From: Clostridiales bacterium
GTDB lineage: Bacteria > Bacillota_A > Clostridia > Saccharofermentanales > Saccharofermentanaceae
Length of the DNA stretch: 11,273 bases
Assembly (NCBI GenBank): GCA_024695545.1
Contig: JAILHZ010000093.1
Span: forward strand, 1-11,273
Direction: 5' to 3'
Every line of letters begins with the position of its first letter. Position 1 is the first letter of the stretch. A program made the translations under genes and the position numbers. Below, piece by piece: positions 1 to 6,914 of this stretch. The notes below the pieces were generated by a model. That model did not search any database, was not told the DNA's origin, and saw only the letters and a list, made by a program, of their open reading frames with translations.

Positions 1-737
1 AGTTCCCGGTTGACCTGTGCGATGGGAAGTCCGACGACGGCGTAGTAGTCACCGCTGATCGAGTCGATCAGGAGTGCGCCCTCGTCCTGGATACCGTAGG
101 CACCGGCCTTGTCCATCGGGGAACCGGTGGCGATGTACTTCTCGATCAGATCCTTCTGCATATCGTCGAGGTCATGGAATCTTACGTCGGCAAAAGCACT
201 GAAGACGCGATTTTCAAGGTCCTTGGAAAGGATCGCGACGCCGGTATAGACACGGTGGGTCTTTCCGGAGAGCATGGTCAGCATGCGGCGGGCATCGGCC
301 TCATCATCCGGCTTCCCGAGGATCTCGTCCTCTGTAACGACGATCGTATCGGAACCGATGACCAGCGGTGCCTCATCGGAGGACCATTCCAGATTATCGA
401 GAGCCGCCTTGGCCTTGGCTTCGGCCAGAGAGCAGCAGATCTTCTCGGCTTTCTCATACATGGAAGGTGTCGTGTTGACAGTAACGGTGGGGAGTGTGTC
501 GCCTGAAGAGAAGGAGACCGTTCCGGAGGATGCGCCCTTCGGGTTCAGAGCAGCGAGTCCGATGGAAAGCCCCGCCATAGCGCCGGCAGCCAGTGCCGGA
601 GACGCCGCGCCCAGAAGGACTTTCTCGGCGAGAGTCCCCTCATTGACTTTGGCGTCCATGACTTCAAAGGTGAGTCCCGTCATCGACAGAAGTTCGAAAC
701 GGCGGGGCGATTTGCTGGCTAATACGATTCTTCTCAT
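1..737 (-). CDS. maf: Maf-family nucleotide pyrophosphatase, partial (3' end outside window)
   Basis: The first 245 codons are present and the frame is still open at the left edge. Maf/YhdE proteins hydrolyse nucleoside triphosphates such as dTTP, UTP and modified nucleotides to monophosphates in the cytoplasm, and are linked to septum formation and house-cleaning. Visible family motifs in order: ASKSPRR (7-13) at the N-terminus, LAEAKAKA (104-111), IGSDT with the catalytic Asp130, LGKP (140-143), LSGKTHRVYTGV (156-167), PMDKAGAYGIQ (207-217) and DYYAVVGLP (230-238). SPRR and AGAYGIQ fit the YhdE rather than the YceF branch (inference). The start is supported by AAGGAG at 748-753. Residues about 36-90 form an Ala/Gly/Ser-rich insertion absent from the usual protein of about 190-200 residues. 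It lies downstream of nadC on the same strand, 87 bases away, and is probably co-transcribed. Confidence 0.93.
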   Translation of the reverse strand, partial: MRRIVLASKSPRRFELLSMTGLTFEVMDAKVNEGTLAEKVLLGAASPALAAGAMAGLSIGLAALNPKGASSGTVSFSSGDTLPTVTVNTTPSMYEKAEKICCSLAEAKAKAALDNLEWSSDEAPLVIGSDTIVVTEDEILGKPDDEADARRMLTMLSGKTHRVYTGVAILSKDLENRVFSAFADVRFHDLDDMQKDLIEKYIATGSPMDKAGAYGIQDEGALLIDSISGDYYAVVGLPIAQVNRE

Positions 738-761
738 GTTCTTATTACTCCTTATACAGGA

Positions 762-789
762 CAAGCGCCACACTGGGTGCAGGCGCTTG
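762..789 (-). other. Hairpin between nadC and maf
   Basis: CAAGCGCC (762-769) pairs perfectly with GGCGCTTG (782-789). Inside it CAC (771-773) can pair with GTG (777-779) around a 3-base loop. It lies in the 87-base nadC-maf gap, about 9 bases before the maf ribosome binding site. No T-run follows on either strand, so it is not a standard intrinsic terminator. An mRNA processing or stability element, or a weak attenuator, is possible (inference). Confidence 0.55.
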
Positions 790-824
790 CCGGATCTTGT
801 CTGTTCTGTTTGTTGCGGCGTAAA

Positions 825-1682
825 TCAGTTGATCGGCTTTAAGTTCTTCATGGAGAAGTCCAGGATCGGTGCCGAGTGGGTGAGTGCGCCGCAGGAGATG
901 AAGTCTACACCGATCTCGGCGAGTTTCTTCAGTCTCTCGATGCTCATGTTGCCGGAAGCTTCGAGTTCAGCCTTGCCCTTGGCCATCGCGACAGCCTGGG
1001 CAGTCATCTCGTCGGTCATGTTGTCGAGCATGATGATGTCGGCCTTTGCGTCGAGGGCTTCCTGAAGCATCTCGAGGTTCTCGACTTCCACTTCGATCTT
1101 TCTTACGAACGGAGCGTATGCGCGTGCCATCTCGACGGCCTTGGCGATAGAGCCTGCAGCGCCGATGTGGTTGTCCTTGATGAGGACGCCGTCAGAAAGA
1201 TTGTATCTGTGATTCGTGCCGCCGCCGATGCGTACCGCATACTTTTCAAAAGGACGCATGTTCGGTGTGGTCTTTCTTGTGTCGAGGAGCTTGGTGTCAT
1301 ATCCCTCGAGTTCCTTAGTCATGGAACGGGTGAGGGTAGCGATACCGCTCATTCGCTGCAGGAAGTTGAGAGCGGTTCTCTCGCCGCTCAGTACAGCACG
1401 TCCGTCACCGGTCAGAATGCCGATGATGTCGCCCTTATGGATCTCGTCTCCATCCTTGAAATTGGCACGGAAAGACGAGTCATCGCAGAGCATCTCGAAG
1501 ACGCGTGTGAAAACGTCGATTCCGCAGAGGACGCCGTCCTGCTTGCAGATCAGGTCGACCGTAACCATGAACGGTTCCGGCATGATCGCCTGTGTGGTCA
1601 CGTCATCAGAAGTGATGTCTTCGCGCAGTGCGCGCATGATATAGTCGTCCCACAGGATCGTATTAAGTACACCATTGTTCAT
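825..1682 (-). CDS. nadC: Quinolinate phosphoribosyltransferase (carboxylating), NadC
   Basis: A complete protein of 285 residues, the normal family length. It converts quinolinate plus phosphoribosyl pyrophosphate to nicotinate mononucleotide, CO2 and pyrophosphate in de novo NAD synthesis. Motifs: LNFLQRMSGIATLT (105-118), DTRKTTP (134-140), EKYAVRIGGGTNHR (146-159), LIKDNHI (167-173), KIEVEVENL (195-203), IMLDNM (217-222), LEASGN (240-245) and FISCGALTHS (261-270). These include the basic PRPP/quinolinate-binding residues. An in-frame upstream start at 1742 exists, but the ATG at 1680-1682 begins where NadC proteins normally begin and has GAAGGGA at 1694-1700 as ribosome binding site. This start lies inside the end of nadB with a 20-base overlap, which suggests translational coupling. 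Confidence 0.97.
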   Translation of the reverse strand: MNNGVLNTILWDDYIMRALREDITSDDVTTQAIMPEPFMVTVDLICKQDGVLCGIDVFTRVFEMLCDDSSFRANFKDGDEIHKGDIIGILTGDGRAVLSGERTALNFLQRMSGIATLTRSMTKELEGYDTKLLDTRKTTPNMRPFEKYAVRIGGGTNHRYNLSDGVLIKDNHIGAAGSIAKAVEMARAYAPFVRKIEVEVENLEMLQEALDAKADIIMLDNMTDEMTAQAVAMAKGKAELEASGNMSIERLKKLAEIGVDFISCGALTHSAPILDFSMKNLKPIN

Positions 1683-2970
1683 AGAAATCTTTGTCCCTTC
1701 TCTTGATCTCCTCGAGAACGATCTCGCGGTATTCCTTCGCAAAATCTCTGCCCTCGTACTGGCTGAAGTCTACTTCCTCAGTCTCTGTCGGCTCATACGG
1801 GATCGTCTCCTCGATGTTCTGCGCGGAGCGCTTCGCAAATACAAGGCTCTCGAGCAGGGAGTTACTGCCGAGACGGTTCTTGCCGTGTACGCCGGTGCAG
1901 GATGTCTCGCCGATGGCGTAGAGGTTATCCATGGATGTTCTGCCCTTGAGGTCGACCTCGATACCGCCCATGAAATAGTGCTGGGCAGGGGTTACCGGGA
2001 AGGGTTCCTTCAGGATATCGTAGCCCTCTTCCTTACAGTGCTCGAGGATGTTCGGGAAGTGGCTCTTGATGAGCTCCGGATCGAGGTGGGTGACGTCGAG
2101 CCATACAAAGCCTCTGCCGTCGATCTCCATCTGCTTCTTGATCGCAGCGGATACGACGTCACGCGGCTGCAGCTCGTCGGTGAAGCGCTCCATGTTCTTG
2201 TTTCTGAGCACGCCGCCTTCGCCTCTTACAGCCTCGGAAATGAGGAACGATCTGCCCGGCTTCTCGGAATAGAGGGATGTCGGGTGGATCTGGATGTAGT
2301 TGATGTCCTTGAGGAGCACGTTGTGCTTCAGTGCGATGGCCAGAGAGTCACCGGTGATGTGACGGAAAGCGGTAGAGTGCTTGAAAAGTCCGCCGATACC
2401 GCCGGTCGCGAGTACTACGGCTTTGCCGAATACCGCGTGAAAAGCACCGTCGGCGTCCTGTGTGATGATGCCCTTGCAGACATTTTTCTCACAGATCAGG
2501 TCGACCATGGTGGTGTGCTCGTGAAGGTCGATGTTCTTCTTTTCGCGGACATTCTGGAGAAGCTTGCTGGTGATCTCCTGTCCGGTAATGTCCTCGTGGT
2601 GGAGGATACGGGAAGCGGAGTGGCCGCCTTCCTTGGTCAGGTCGAGGCCGTCGCCCTTCTTATCGAAGTTGACGTGATAGTCGAGGAGCTCGCGGATGAT
2701 GACCGGAGACTGGCGGATCATGGTGTCGACCGCTTTTCTCGAGTTCTCATAGTGACCGGCACGCAGAGTATCCTCGAAATAGTCTTCGTAGTCCTCGGAG
2801 TCCTTCAGCGCGGCGATACCGCCCTGGGCGAGGTAGGAGGCGCTGTTCTCAAGCGTATCCTTGGTGATCATGTAAATGGAAAGATTTTCCGGAAGATGAA
2901 GTGCGCAGAACAGTCCGGCAGCACCGGTGCCTACGATGACGACATCTGCGGAAGTAGTGGAATAGGGCAT
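1663..2970 (-). CDS. nadB: L-aspartate oxidase NadB, short form
   Basis: A flavoenzyme of 435 residues that oxidises L-aspartate to iminoaspartate, the first step of de novo NAD synthesis. Iminoaspartate is then used by quinolinate synthase NadA, which is not in this window. Visible: FAD-binding GTGAAGL (14-20) near the N-terminus, LAQGGIAA (47-54), EGGHSASRILH (114-124), ATGGIGGLF (188-196), QIHPTSL (227-233), SEAVRGEGG (245-253), HYFMGGI (331-337) and HGKNRLGSNSLLE (362-374). It is about 100 residues shorter than the E. coli enzyme and lacks most of the C-terminal helical domain, as in other short Firmicutes forms. The ATG at 2968-2970 is chosen over the longer frame starting at 3027 because AGGAGGG (2979-2985) lies 8 bases upstream and the FAD motif then falls at the usual place. 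Confidence 0.96.
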   Translation of the reverse strand: MPYSTTSADVVIVGTGAAGLFCALHLPENLSIYMITKDTLENSASYLAQGGIAALKDSEDYEDYFEDTLRAGHYENSRKAVDTMIRQSPVIIRELLDYHVNFDKKGDGLDLTKEGGHSASRILHHEDITGQEITSKLLQNVREKKNIDLHEHTTMVDLICEKNVCKGIITQDADGAFHAVFGKAVVLATGGIGGLFKHSTAFRHITGDSLAIALKHNVLLKDINYIQIHPTSLYSEKPGRSFLISEAVRGEGGVLRNKNMERFTDELQPRDVVSAAIKKQMEIDGRGFVWLDVTHLDPELIKSHFPNILEHCKEEGYDILKEPFPVTPAQHYFMGGIEVDLKGRTSMDNLYAIGETSCTGVHGKNRLGSNSLLESLVFAKRSAQNIEETIPYEPTETEEVDFSQYEGRDFAKEYREIVLEEIKRRDKDFYEQWCT

Positions 2971-3063
2971 ATGACGATCCCTCCTAATGAAATAACCATA
3001 GATGCAAGCCATGAATCTGCCGTCCACCCCTTATAAGGAATAGCAGAATTAAGGCTTTTTTCG

Positions 3064-3092
3064 ATTTTATCACGCGCGTGGGCAAGTGACAA
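3064..3092 (-). promoter_or_regulatory. Promoter of nadB-nadC-maf
   Basis: On the minus strand, TTGTCA (3087-3092) and TAAAAT (3064-3069) are separated by 17 bases. Each hexamer matches the sigma-A consensus at 5 of 6 positions. Transcription would start near 3057 and give a leader of about 86 bases before nadB. The -35 box overlaps that of the divergent promoter at 3086-3114. Confidence 0.65.
3071..3080. promoter_or_regulatory. Palindrome CACGCGCGTG, candidate operator
   Basis: A perfect 10-base palindrome lies within the -10/-35 spacer of the nadB promoter and just upstream of the -35 box of the divergent promoter. The position suits a repressor site for the NAD operon. I do not recognise it as a known NiaR, NrtR or NadR box, so the regulator is unknown. 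A chance palindrome is possible. Confidence 0.35.
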
Positions 3093-3114
3093 GGGAAGGG
3101 GGAAGGGGTATAAT
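3086..3114 (+). promoter_or_regulatory. Promoter of the 3190-6805 gene cluster
   Basis: GTGACA (3086-3091, 5 of 6 matches to TTGACA) is followed after 17 bases by a perfect TATAAT (3109-3114). Transcription would start near 3121. This leaves about 70 bases of leader before the ATG at 3190 and argues against the alternative in-frame ATG at 3139. Confidence 0.75.
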
Positions 3115-3189
3115 ACATTACTGTGTAAACTCGGATCAGTGTGTCCGTTGTGTGTTTTGACGAAAATCGAAGGAAAGGAGAACCGGAAG

Positions 3190-4227
3190 ATGAAACGGGA
3201 TATCATCGGAGATATTTTCTTGGGCGGAGTCCTGCTGTCACTTCTGTTCCTGTTCTCGTTCCCCGCATATTTCTGCTATACCAGAAATGTCCCGAGAGAC
3301 ATTTTCCTTTTTGAGCGCATTATGAGCGTATGCTTCCTTCTCGGTCTGGTCATGTCCGTGATCTGGGCATGCTGGAAGAAGAAGGTCTGGGTCATGCTGG
3401 GTATCTGTTCCTTCGGATTACTGGCATATCTCCCGAAGTGGTTCCTGCCGAAGATCGAGCTCCGGCTCAGCAAACCCGGCAAGAATATCATCGATACGCT
3501 GCTGTCTACGTTTTTTAACCGGATATATGAACTTGTCCACGCGCCTTTTACCGGCCTGATCGGAATGTGCTCCGAAAAGCAGGCGGAGAAACTTCCGTAC
3601 CTGATCCTGCCGGTCGTGATCATCGCATATCTCATTTCGCAGATCGTCCGATTCTACCACAACGCCTATGTTGCGGAGAAGAAGCAGATCCACGACTTTG
3701 ACCATTTCCGCAAGACAAACGCCGTCAGAAGCCCGGTCATGCCTTTTGCACCGGAACCGGAAGCACCGTCCCCGCTGGGTACGATCGTGCTGAACGAGAA
3801 GGCCGAGGTCGCTGCGGAGACATTCCCTGTCAAGAAGCAGGAAGACGACCAGACAGTCATGCATAACCTTTCGGGTGAGGCCGCTGCGGCACTTCCTTCC
3901 GGGGAGCAGCCGACAGAAGTCATTGCTCTGGCGGCACATGCCCCGTCTTCGGCGCCGTCCGATGAGACACAGGTGATCGCACTGGCGGCCCACTCGCCGT
4001 CGACCCCGATCGAACTTCCGGCAACAGCTCCCTCTACACCGATCGAGCTTCCGGCAGGTGAAGAAGAAGGAACAGTGGAAATGGTCGTTCCGACAGAGAT
4101 GGCCGAACCGGCGGATATGGTTTCTCCGGTGGAGATGGAGCTCCCGACGGATGAGAGCCTGGATTTCCCGGATGTGCACGGTGAGGCAGAGAAGATCGAC
4201 GTCTTCGGCGACAGCGATCTGGACTGA
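3190..4227 (+). CDS. Unrecognised four-helix membrane protein with acidic repetitive tail
   Basis: I do not recognise a family for this 345-residue protein. Four hydrophobic segments are visible at about residues 10-30, 43-61, 66-86 and 136-156. After them comes a hydrophilic tail of about 185 residues, rich in Pro, Ala, Glu and Thr, ending in a strongly acidic stretch (IDVFGDSDLD). The tail carries two copies of VIALAAHxPS (244-253, 262-271), two of STPIELPA (271-278, 282-289) and a Val/Glu/Met/Pro-rich part (about 296-320). Basic residues follow helices 2 and 4 (KKK at 63-65), which suggests a cytoplasmic tail by the positive-inside rule (inference). The start at 3190 is chosen because AAAGGAG (3174-3180) precedes it; an in-frame ATG at 3139 lacks such support. 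It is first in a likely three-gene unit. The function is unknown; a scaffold or regulator at the membrane is only a guess. Confidence 0.85.
   Translation: MKRDIIGDIFLGGVLLSLLFLFSFPAYFCYTRNVPRDIFLFERIMSVCFLLGLVMSVIWACWKKKVWVMLGICSFGLLAYLPKWFLPKIELRLSKPGKNIIDTLLSTFFNRIYELVHAPFTGLIGMCSEKQAEKLPYLILPVVIIAYLISQIVRFYHNAYVAEKKQIHDFDHFRKTNAVRSPVMPFAPEPEAPSPLGTIVLNEKAEVAAETFPVKKQEDDQTVMHNLSGEAAAALPSGEQPTEVIALAAHAPSSAPSDETQVIALAAHSPSTPIELPATAPSTPIELPAGEEEGTVEMVVPTEMAEPADMVSPVEMELPTDESLDFPDVHGEAEKIDVFGDSDLD
3919..4056 (+). repeat. Short peptide repeats in the tail of the membrane protein
   Basis: The peptide VIALAAHxPS is encoded twice, 54 bases apart, and STPIELPA twice, 33 bases apart. Most codons in the VIALAAH copies differ at the third position (for example GTC ATT GCT against GTG ATC GCA) while the residues are kept. 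This suggests selection on the peptide rather than a recent DNA duplication. Confidence 0.75.
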
Positions 4228-4313
4228 ATAGAATAAGAAGATTATGATGAAGCGCGGGAAGCGCAGATATATAAAGAGAACGGAAAAGAACTGGAACTTA
4301 GGAGGAAGAGGCA

Positions 4314-5102
4314 ATGTCAACGAACAAAGCATTCTGGCACAGATGGCTGGAGGGTTCGAGATCACATAAGGAGGCGCAGGCCGGATCGGCTGCGGATCCG
4401 CTGGAGGAAGGACTCCGTGACCTGACCTGGTCCGACGAGGAAGTAAGAAGAGCTAAGACACAGGAGACATTCGGTGAGGAGATCGGTAACGCCACGACAC
4501 ATGGTGTTATGGCGGTGTTCATGCTGGGTATCCTGCCATATGCGGCGGTCCACTCCTATCTGAAGGCCAGAAGCGGCAACGCGATTCTGGACACGGTGGC
4601 GATCTCCATCTTCTGCATCGGCACATTCCTGATGTTCCTGATGTCTACGATCGACCACACCATGAAGCACGGTACCAAGCAGAAGGAAGTATTCAACCGC
4701 CTCGACCATATCATGATCTTCTATGCGATCGCCGGCGCTTATACACCGGTCTGCCTGTCCATCATCGGCGGCAAGTGGGGCATCGGACTTTGTGTTGCCC
4801 AGTGGCTCGTCGTAATTGCAGGTACACTGATGAAGGCCATTGCTTTTTCCAAGTCGGCGATTTCCTACATTTTCTCGGCACTCCTCTATCTCCTGATGGG
4901 ATGGATGATCGTGCTCTGTTTCCCGATCCTCTACGAGCAGGCCTCCCCGGTATCCTTCTGGCTGATCCTGGCCGGCGGCCTCTGCTACACCTCGAGTGTA
5001 GTGCTTTTCTTCATGCGTTTTAAGTTCGCACACATGATCTTCCACCTTCTCGTGGATTTCGGCGCGATCTGCCACGTTATCGCACTCTGCTTTTTCGGCT
5101 GA
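4314..5102 (+). CDS. trhA: PAQR/hemolysin III family membrane protein (TrhA-type)
   Basis: An integral membrane protein of 262 residues. The family (bacterial hemolysin III, related to adiponectin receptors) has seven helices and a zinc site; bacterial members have been tied to membrane fluidity homeostasis, and true haemolytic activity should not be assumed. Family signatures: EEIGNATTHG (55-64) before helix 1, SxxxH (S111, H115), RLDH (129-132) followed by AGAYTP (140-145), LLYLLMGW (190-197), GGLCYT (221-226), and the metal-site histidines H240, H244 and H254 at the C-terminus. AGGAGG at 4300-4305, 8 bases before the ATG, supports the start. It has a hydrophilic, charged N-terminal extension of about 50 residues, longer than usual in the family. 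It sits 86 bases after the preceding gene, with no clear promoter or terminator between, and 17 bases before the next gene. Confidence 0.93.
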   Translation: MSTNKAFWHRWLEGSRSHKEAQAGSAADPLEEGLRDLTWSDEEVRRAKTQETFGEEIGNATTHGVMAVFMLGILPYAAVHSYLKARSGNAILDTVAISIFCIGTFLMFLMSTIDHTMKHGTKQKEVFNRLDHIMIFYAIAGAYTPVCLSIIGGKWGIGLCVAQWLVVIAGTLMKAIAFSKSAISYIFSALLYLLMGWMIVLCFPILYEQASPVSFWLILAGGLCYTSSVVLFFMRFKFAHMIFHLLVDFGAICHVIALCFFG

Positions 5103-5119
5103 TTAGAAAGGAGTCTCCT

Positions 5120-6805
5120 ATGAAAAAGATGCAAAAGCTCTTGTCCGGGCTGCTTGCGATGTCCATTGCTGTTTCGGTTTCCGCCTGTAACCGCCGTTCG
5201 TCTCTGGAGACGAAACAGAAGAAGCTCGGCGCTACGATGGAGACGGAAGCTCCTGAAACGGAACCTACTTATTTACCGACGGATACGACACCGGAGCCGA
5301 CAGATACGACGCCGGAACCGACGGATACTACAGCTCCGTCCGGCAATACGGATCTGAACCTTCAGATCCCCGTGCCGGAGAAGAACTGCTCGATTGAGTT
5401 CCTCCCGGAAAATGAACGCTTCCACTATGATATGGCACTGGAACTCGATACCACGAAGAATACGGTAAGCGGTCATGTGGTCGCCAAGTTCTTCAACAAC
5501 TCGGATGACGCATGGGATAAGCTCTGCCTGCGTGACTACTCCAGCCTTTTTAAAGATGAGCAGACCTCGGGTGTGCCGGGCTCGGATGGTGCGCTGACGG
5601 AGATCGAAAATATTGAGGCCGGAAACTCGAAAAACATCCAGTATACCCGTGACAGCGATGTTTCCGTAGTATGGATCCCGCTTCCCACGCCACTTCAGCC
5701 GAAAGAAGAGATGACTCTGTCCTATGACTTTACCGCGAAGATCCCGTCTCTTGCCGATCGTTACGGCGTATCGCAGGATGTCTTCAACGTTACGAATTTC
5801 TACCCGATCCTGGCTGTATATACAAATGGAGACTGGTCGCACGAGGCATTCTATAACATGGGTGAGTGCTTCTTCTCGGAGATCTCCGATTACAAGGTAA
5901 TGCTGACGGTTCCGTCTGATTACATGATCCTGACGACCGGCGTGGAGGAAGAGTATAAGCAGGAGAACGGAAAGACGACATATTCGATCGACGCACCCTG
6001 CGTTCGTGACTTCGTCTTCTGCGCGAGTGCCGGGTTCAAACTCTACGAGGGTGATTACAAGGATGTGCACATCCGCGTCGTTTATGACGAGAAGCACCCT
6101 GCATCCAACGAGATGCCGGAATGCTGCGAAGCCTCAGTTCAGGCTGCAGAAGAATCACTGGCAGCTTTCGGTGAAGCATTTGGCGAATATCCGTATCCGG
6201 AGCTGGATATCATTCTGGCGCCGATCGATGCGGGCGGCATGGAATACCCGAATCTGATCATCTGCACGGTAGATACTCTCTACTGCACGAAAAATTCCTG
6301 GGAGAAACTGCCGTTTAACACCATGCGCGGTGTTGTGGCGCACGAGATCGGACACCAGTGGTTCATGGGCATCGTCGGCAGCAATTCCGGCATGGAGCCG
6401 TGGCTCGACGAGTCTTTCGCCTCCTATACGGAGATCGTTTACTACGAATATGTGGGAGATCCGTCCAAGTACGATTATTACTCCAGAAAGGGTGCAGATC
6501 TTTCGGATCCGAATTATAACAGTTCAATCAAAGCGATGGACTCGATCCCGATCAACCGTTCGTATTACTCGTTCGGGTCGGAGTATTCGTTTGTCTACGC
6601 GGCATATGAGGTCGGCAAACAGGCGCTTTTCCAGATGGAAGAGATCCTTGGTACCGAAGAGTTCCACGGCGTCATCCGTGAGTATGTAAGAAGAAACGCT
6701 TTCAAAAACTCGACCGCAGACCGCTTCTTCGAGGTGCTTTACGAGTGTGCGGGAAAGAATAACGCGGACCTCAATGCACTGATCGACGCGGTTTTTGAAA
6801 TCTGA
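5120..6805 (+). CDS. M1-family zinc metallopeptidase, secreted lipoprotein
   Basis: 561 residues. The N-terminus is a lipoprotein signal peptide: two lysines, a hydrophobic core and the lipobox SVSAC, with Cys23 as lipidation site, so the enzyme should sit on the outer face of the membrane. A Thr/Pro/Glu linker (about 41-75) with a threefold PTDTTPE repeat follows. The M1 domain shows the exopeptidase motif as GGMEY (372-376), the zinc motif HEIGH (408-412) with the third ligand Glu431 after 18 residues (WLDESFASY), and the likely catalytic Tyr496 in YEVGKQAL. All residues needed for activity appear present. Many bacterial M1 enzymes are aminopeptidases; the substrate here cannot be told. The protein lacks the large helical C-terminal domain of PepN-type enzymes. 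The start is supported by AAAGGAG at 5107-5113. It is last in the likely unit with the two membrane proteins upstream. Confidence 0.93.
   Translation: MKKMQKLLSGLLAMSIAVSVSACNRRSSLETKQKKLGATMETEAPETEPTYLPTDTTPEPTDTTPEPTDTTAPSGNTDLNLQIPVPEKNCSIEFLPENERFHYDMALELDTTKNTVSGHVVAKFFNNSDDAWDKLCLRDYSSLFKDEQTSGVPGSDGALTEIENIEAGNSKNIQYTRDSDVSVVWIPLPTPLQPKEEMTLSYDFTAKIPSLADRYGVSQDVFNVTNFYPILAVYTNGDWSHEAFYNMGECFFSEISDYKVMLTVPSDYMILTTGVEEEYKQENGKTTYSIDAPCVRDFVFCASAGFKLYEGDYKDVHIRVVYDEKHPASNEMPECCEASVQAAEESLAAFGEAFGEYPYPELDIILAPIDAGGMEYPNLIICTVDTLYCTKNSWEKLPFNTMRGVVAHEIGHQWFMGIVGSNSGMEPWLDESFASYTEIVYYEYVGDPSKYDYYSRKGADLSDPNYNSSIKAMDSIPINRSYYSFGSEYSFVYAAYEVGKQALFQMEEILGTEEFHGVIREYVRRNAFKNSTADRFFEVLYECAGKNNADLNALIDAVFEI
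5276..5338 (+). repeat. Three tandem 21-base repeats in the lipoprotein linker
   Basis: The units are 5276-5296, 5297-5317 and 5318-5338, encoding PTDTTPE, PTDTTPE and PTDTTAP. They differ by only a few bases, so length variation between strains is likely. The encoded segment is a flexible, possibly wall-spanning linker between the lipid anchor and the peptidase domain. Confidence 0.85.
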
Positions 6806-6838
6806 ACAGGCGGAAAACGGGCGAAAAGTAATCTTTTC

Positions 6839-6867
6839 TTGCAATCTCTTGACATGCGAATTATAAT
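6839..6867 (+). promoter_or_regulatory. Promoter of the PrsA/SurA-like gene
   Basis: TTGCAA (6839-6844, 4 of 6 matches) is followed after 17 bases by a perfect TATAAT (6862-6867), giving a start near 6874 and about 40 bases of leader. It lies in the 109-base gap after the M1 lipoprotein gene. No convincing terminator is seen in this gap, so read-through from upstream is also possible. Confidence 0.6.
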
Positions 6868-6914
6868 GTTGCGTGCTGATATTTTATTATGTATTGAAAA
6901 GGAAGGGCATAATT

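Noticed and set aside
1675..3036. Open frame of 453 codons on the plus strand opposite nadB
   Set aside because: nadB is supported by motifs, ribosome binding site and promoter; the antisense frame has no motif of its own.
3029..3038. Palindrome CCTTATAAGG in the nadB leader
   Set aside because: Short and A-T rich, lies downstream of the predicted start, and no regulator or second promoter can be tied to it.
4244..4369. Small basic frame of 41 codons between the first membrane gene and the hemolysin III gene
   Set aside because: Only a weak AAGAAG upstream, it overlaps the following gene start, and there is no sign of conservation. A leader peptide cannot be ruled out but is not supported.
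6823..6838. GAAAAG/CTTTTC hairpin as terminator after the M1 lipoprotein gene
   Set aside because: Only six pairs, almost all A-T, with no real T-run after it; it also touches the next promoter.
6849..6867. TTGACA at 6849-6854 as -35 for the TATAAT at 6862-6867
   Set aside because: The spacing is only 7 bases. TTGCAA at 6839-6844 with 17-base spacing fits better.
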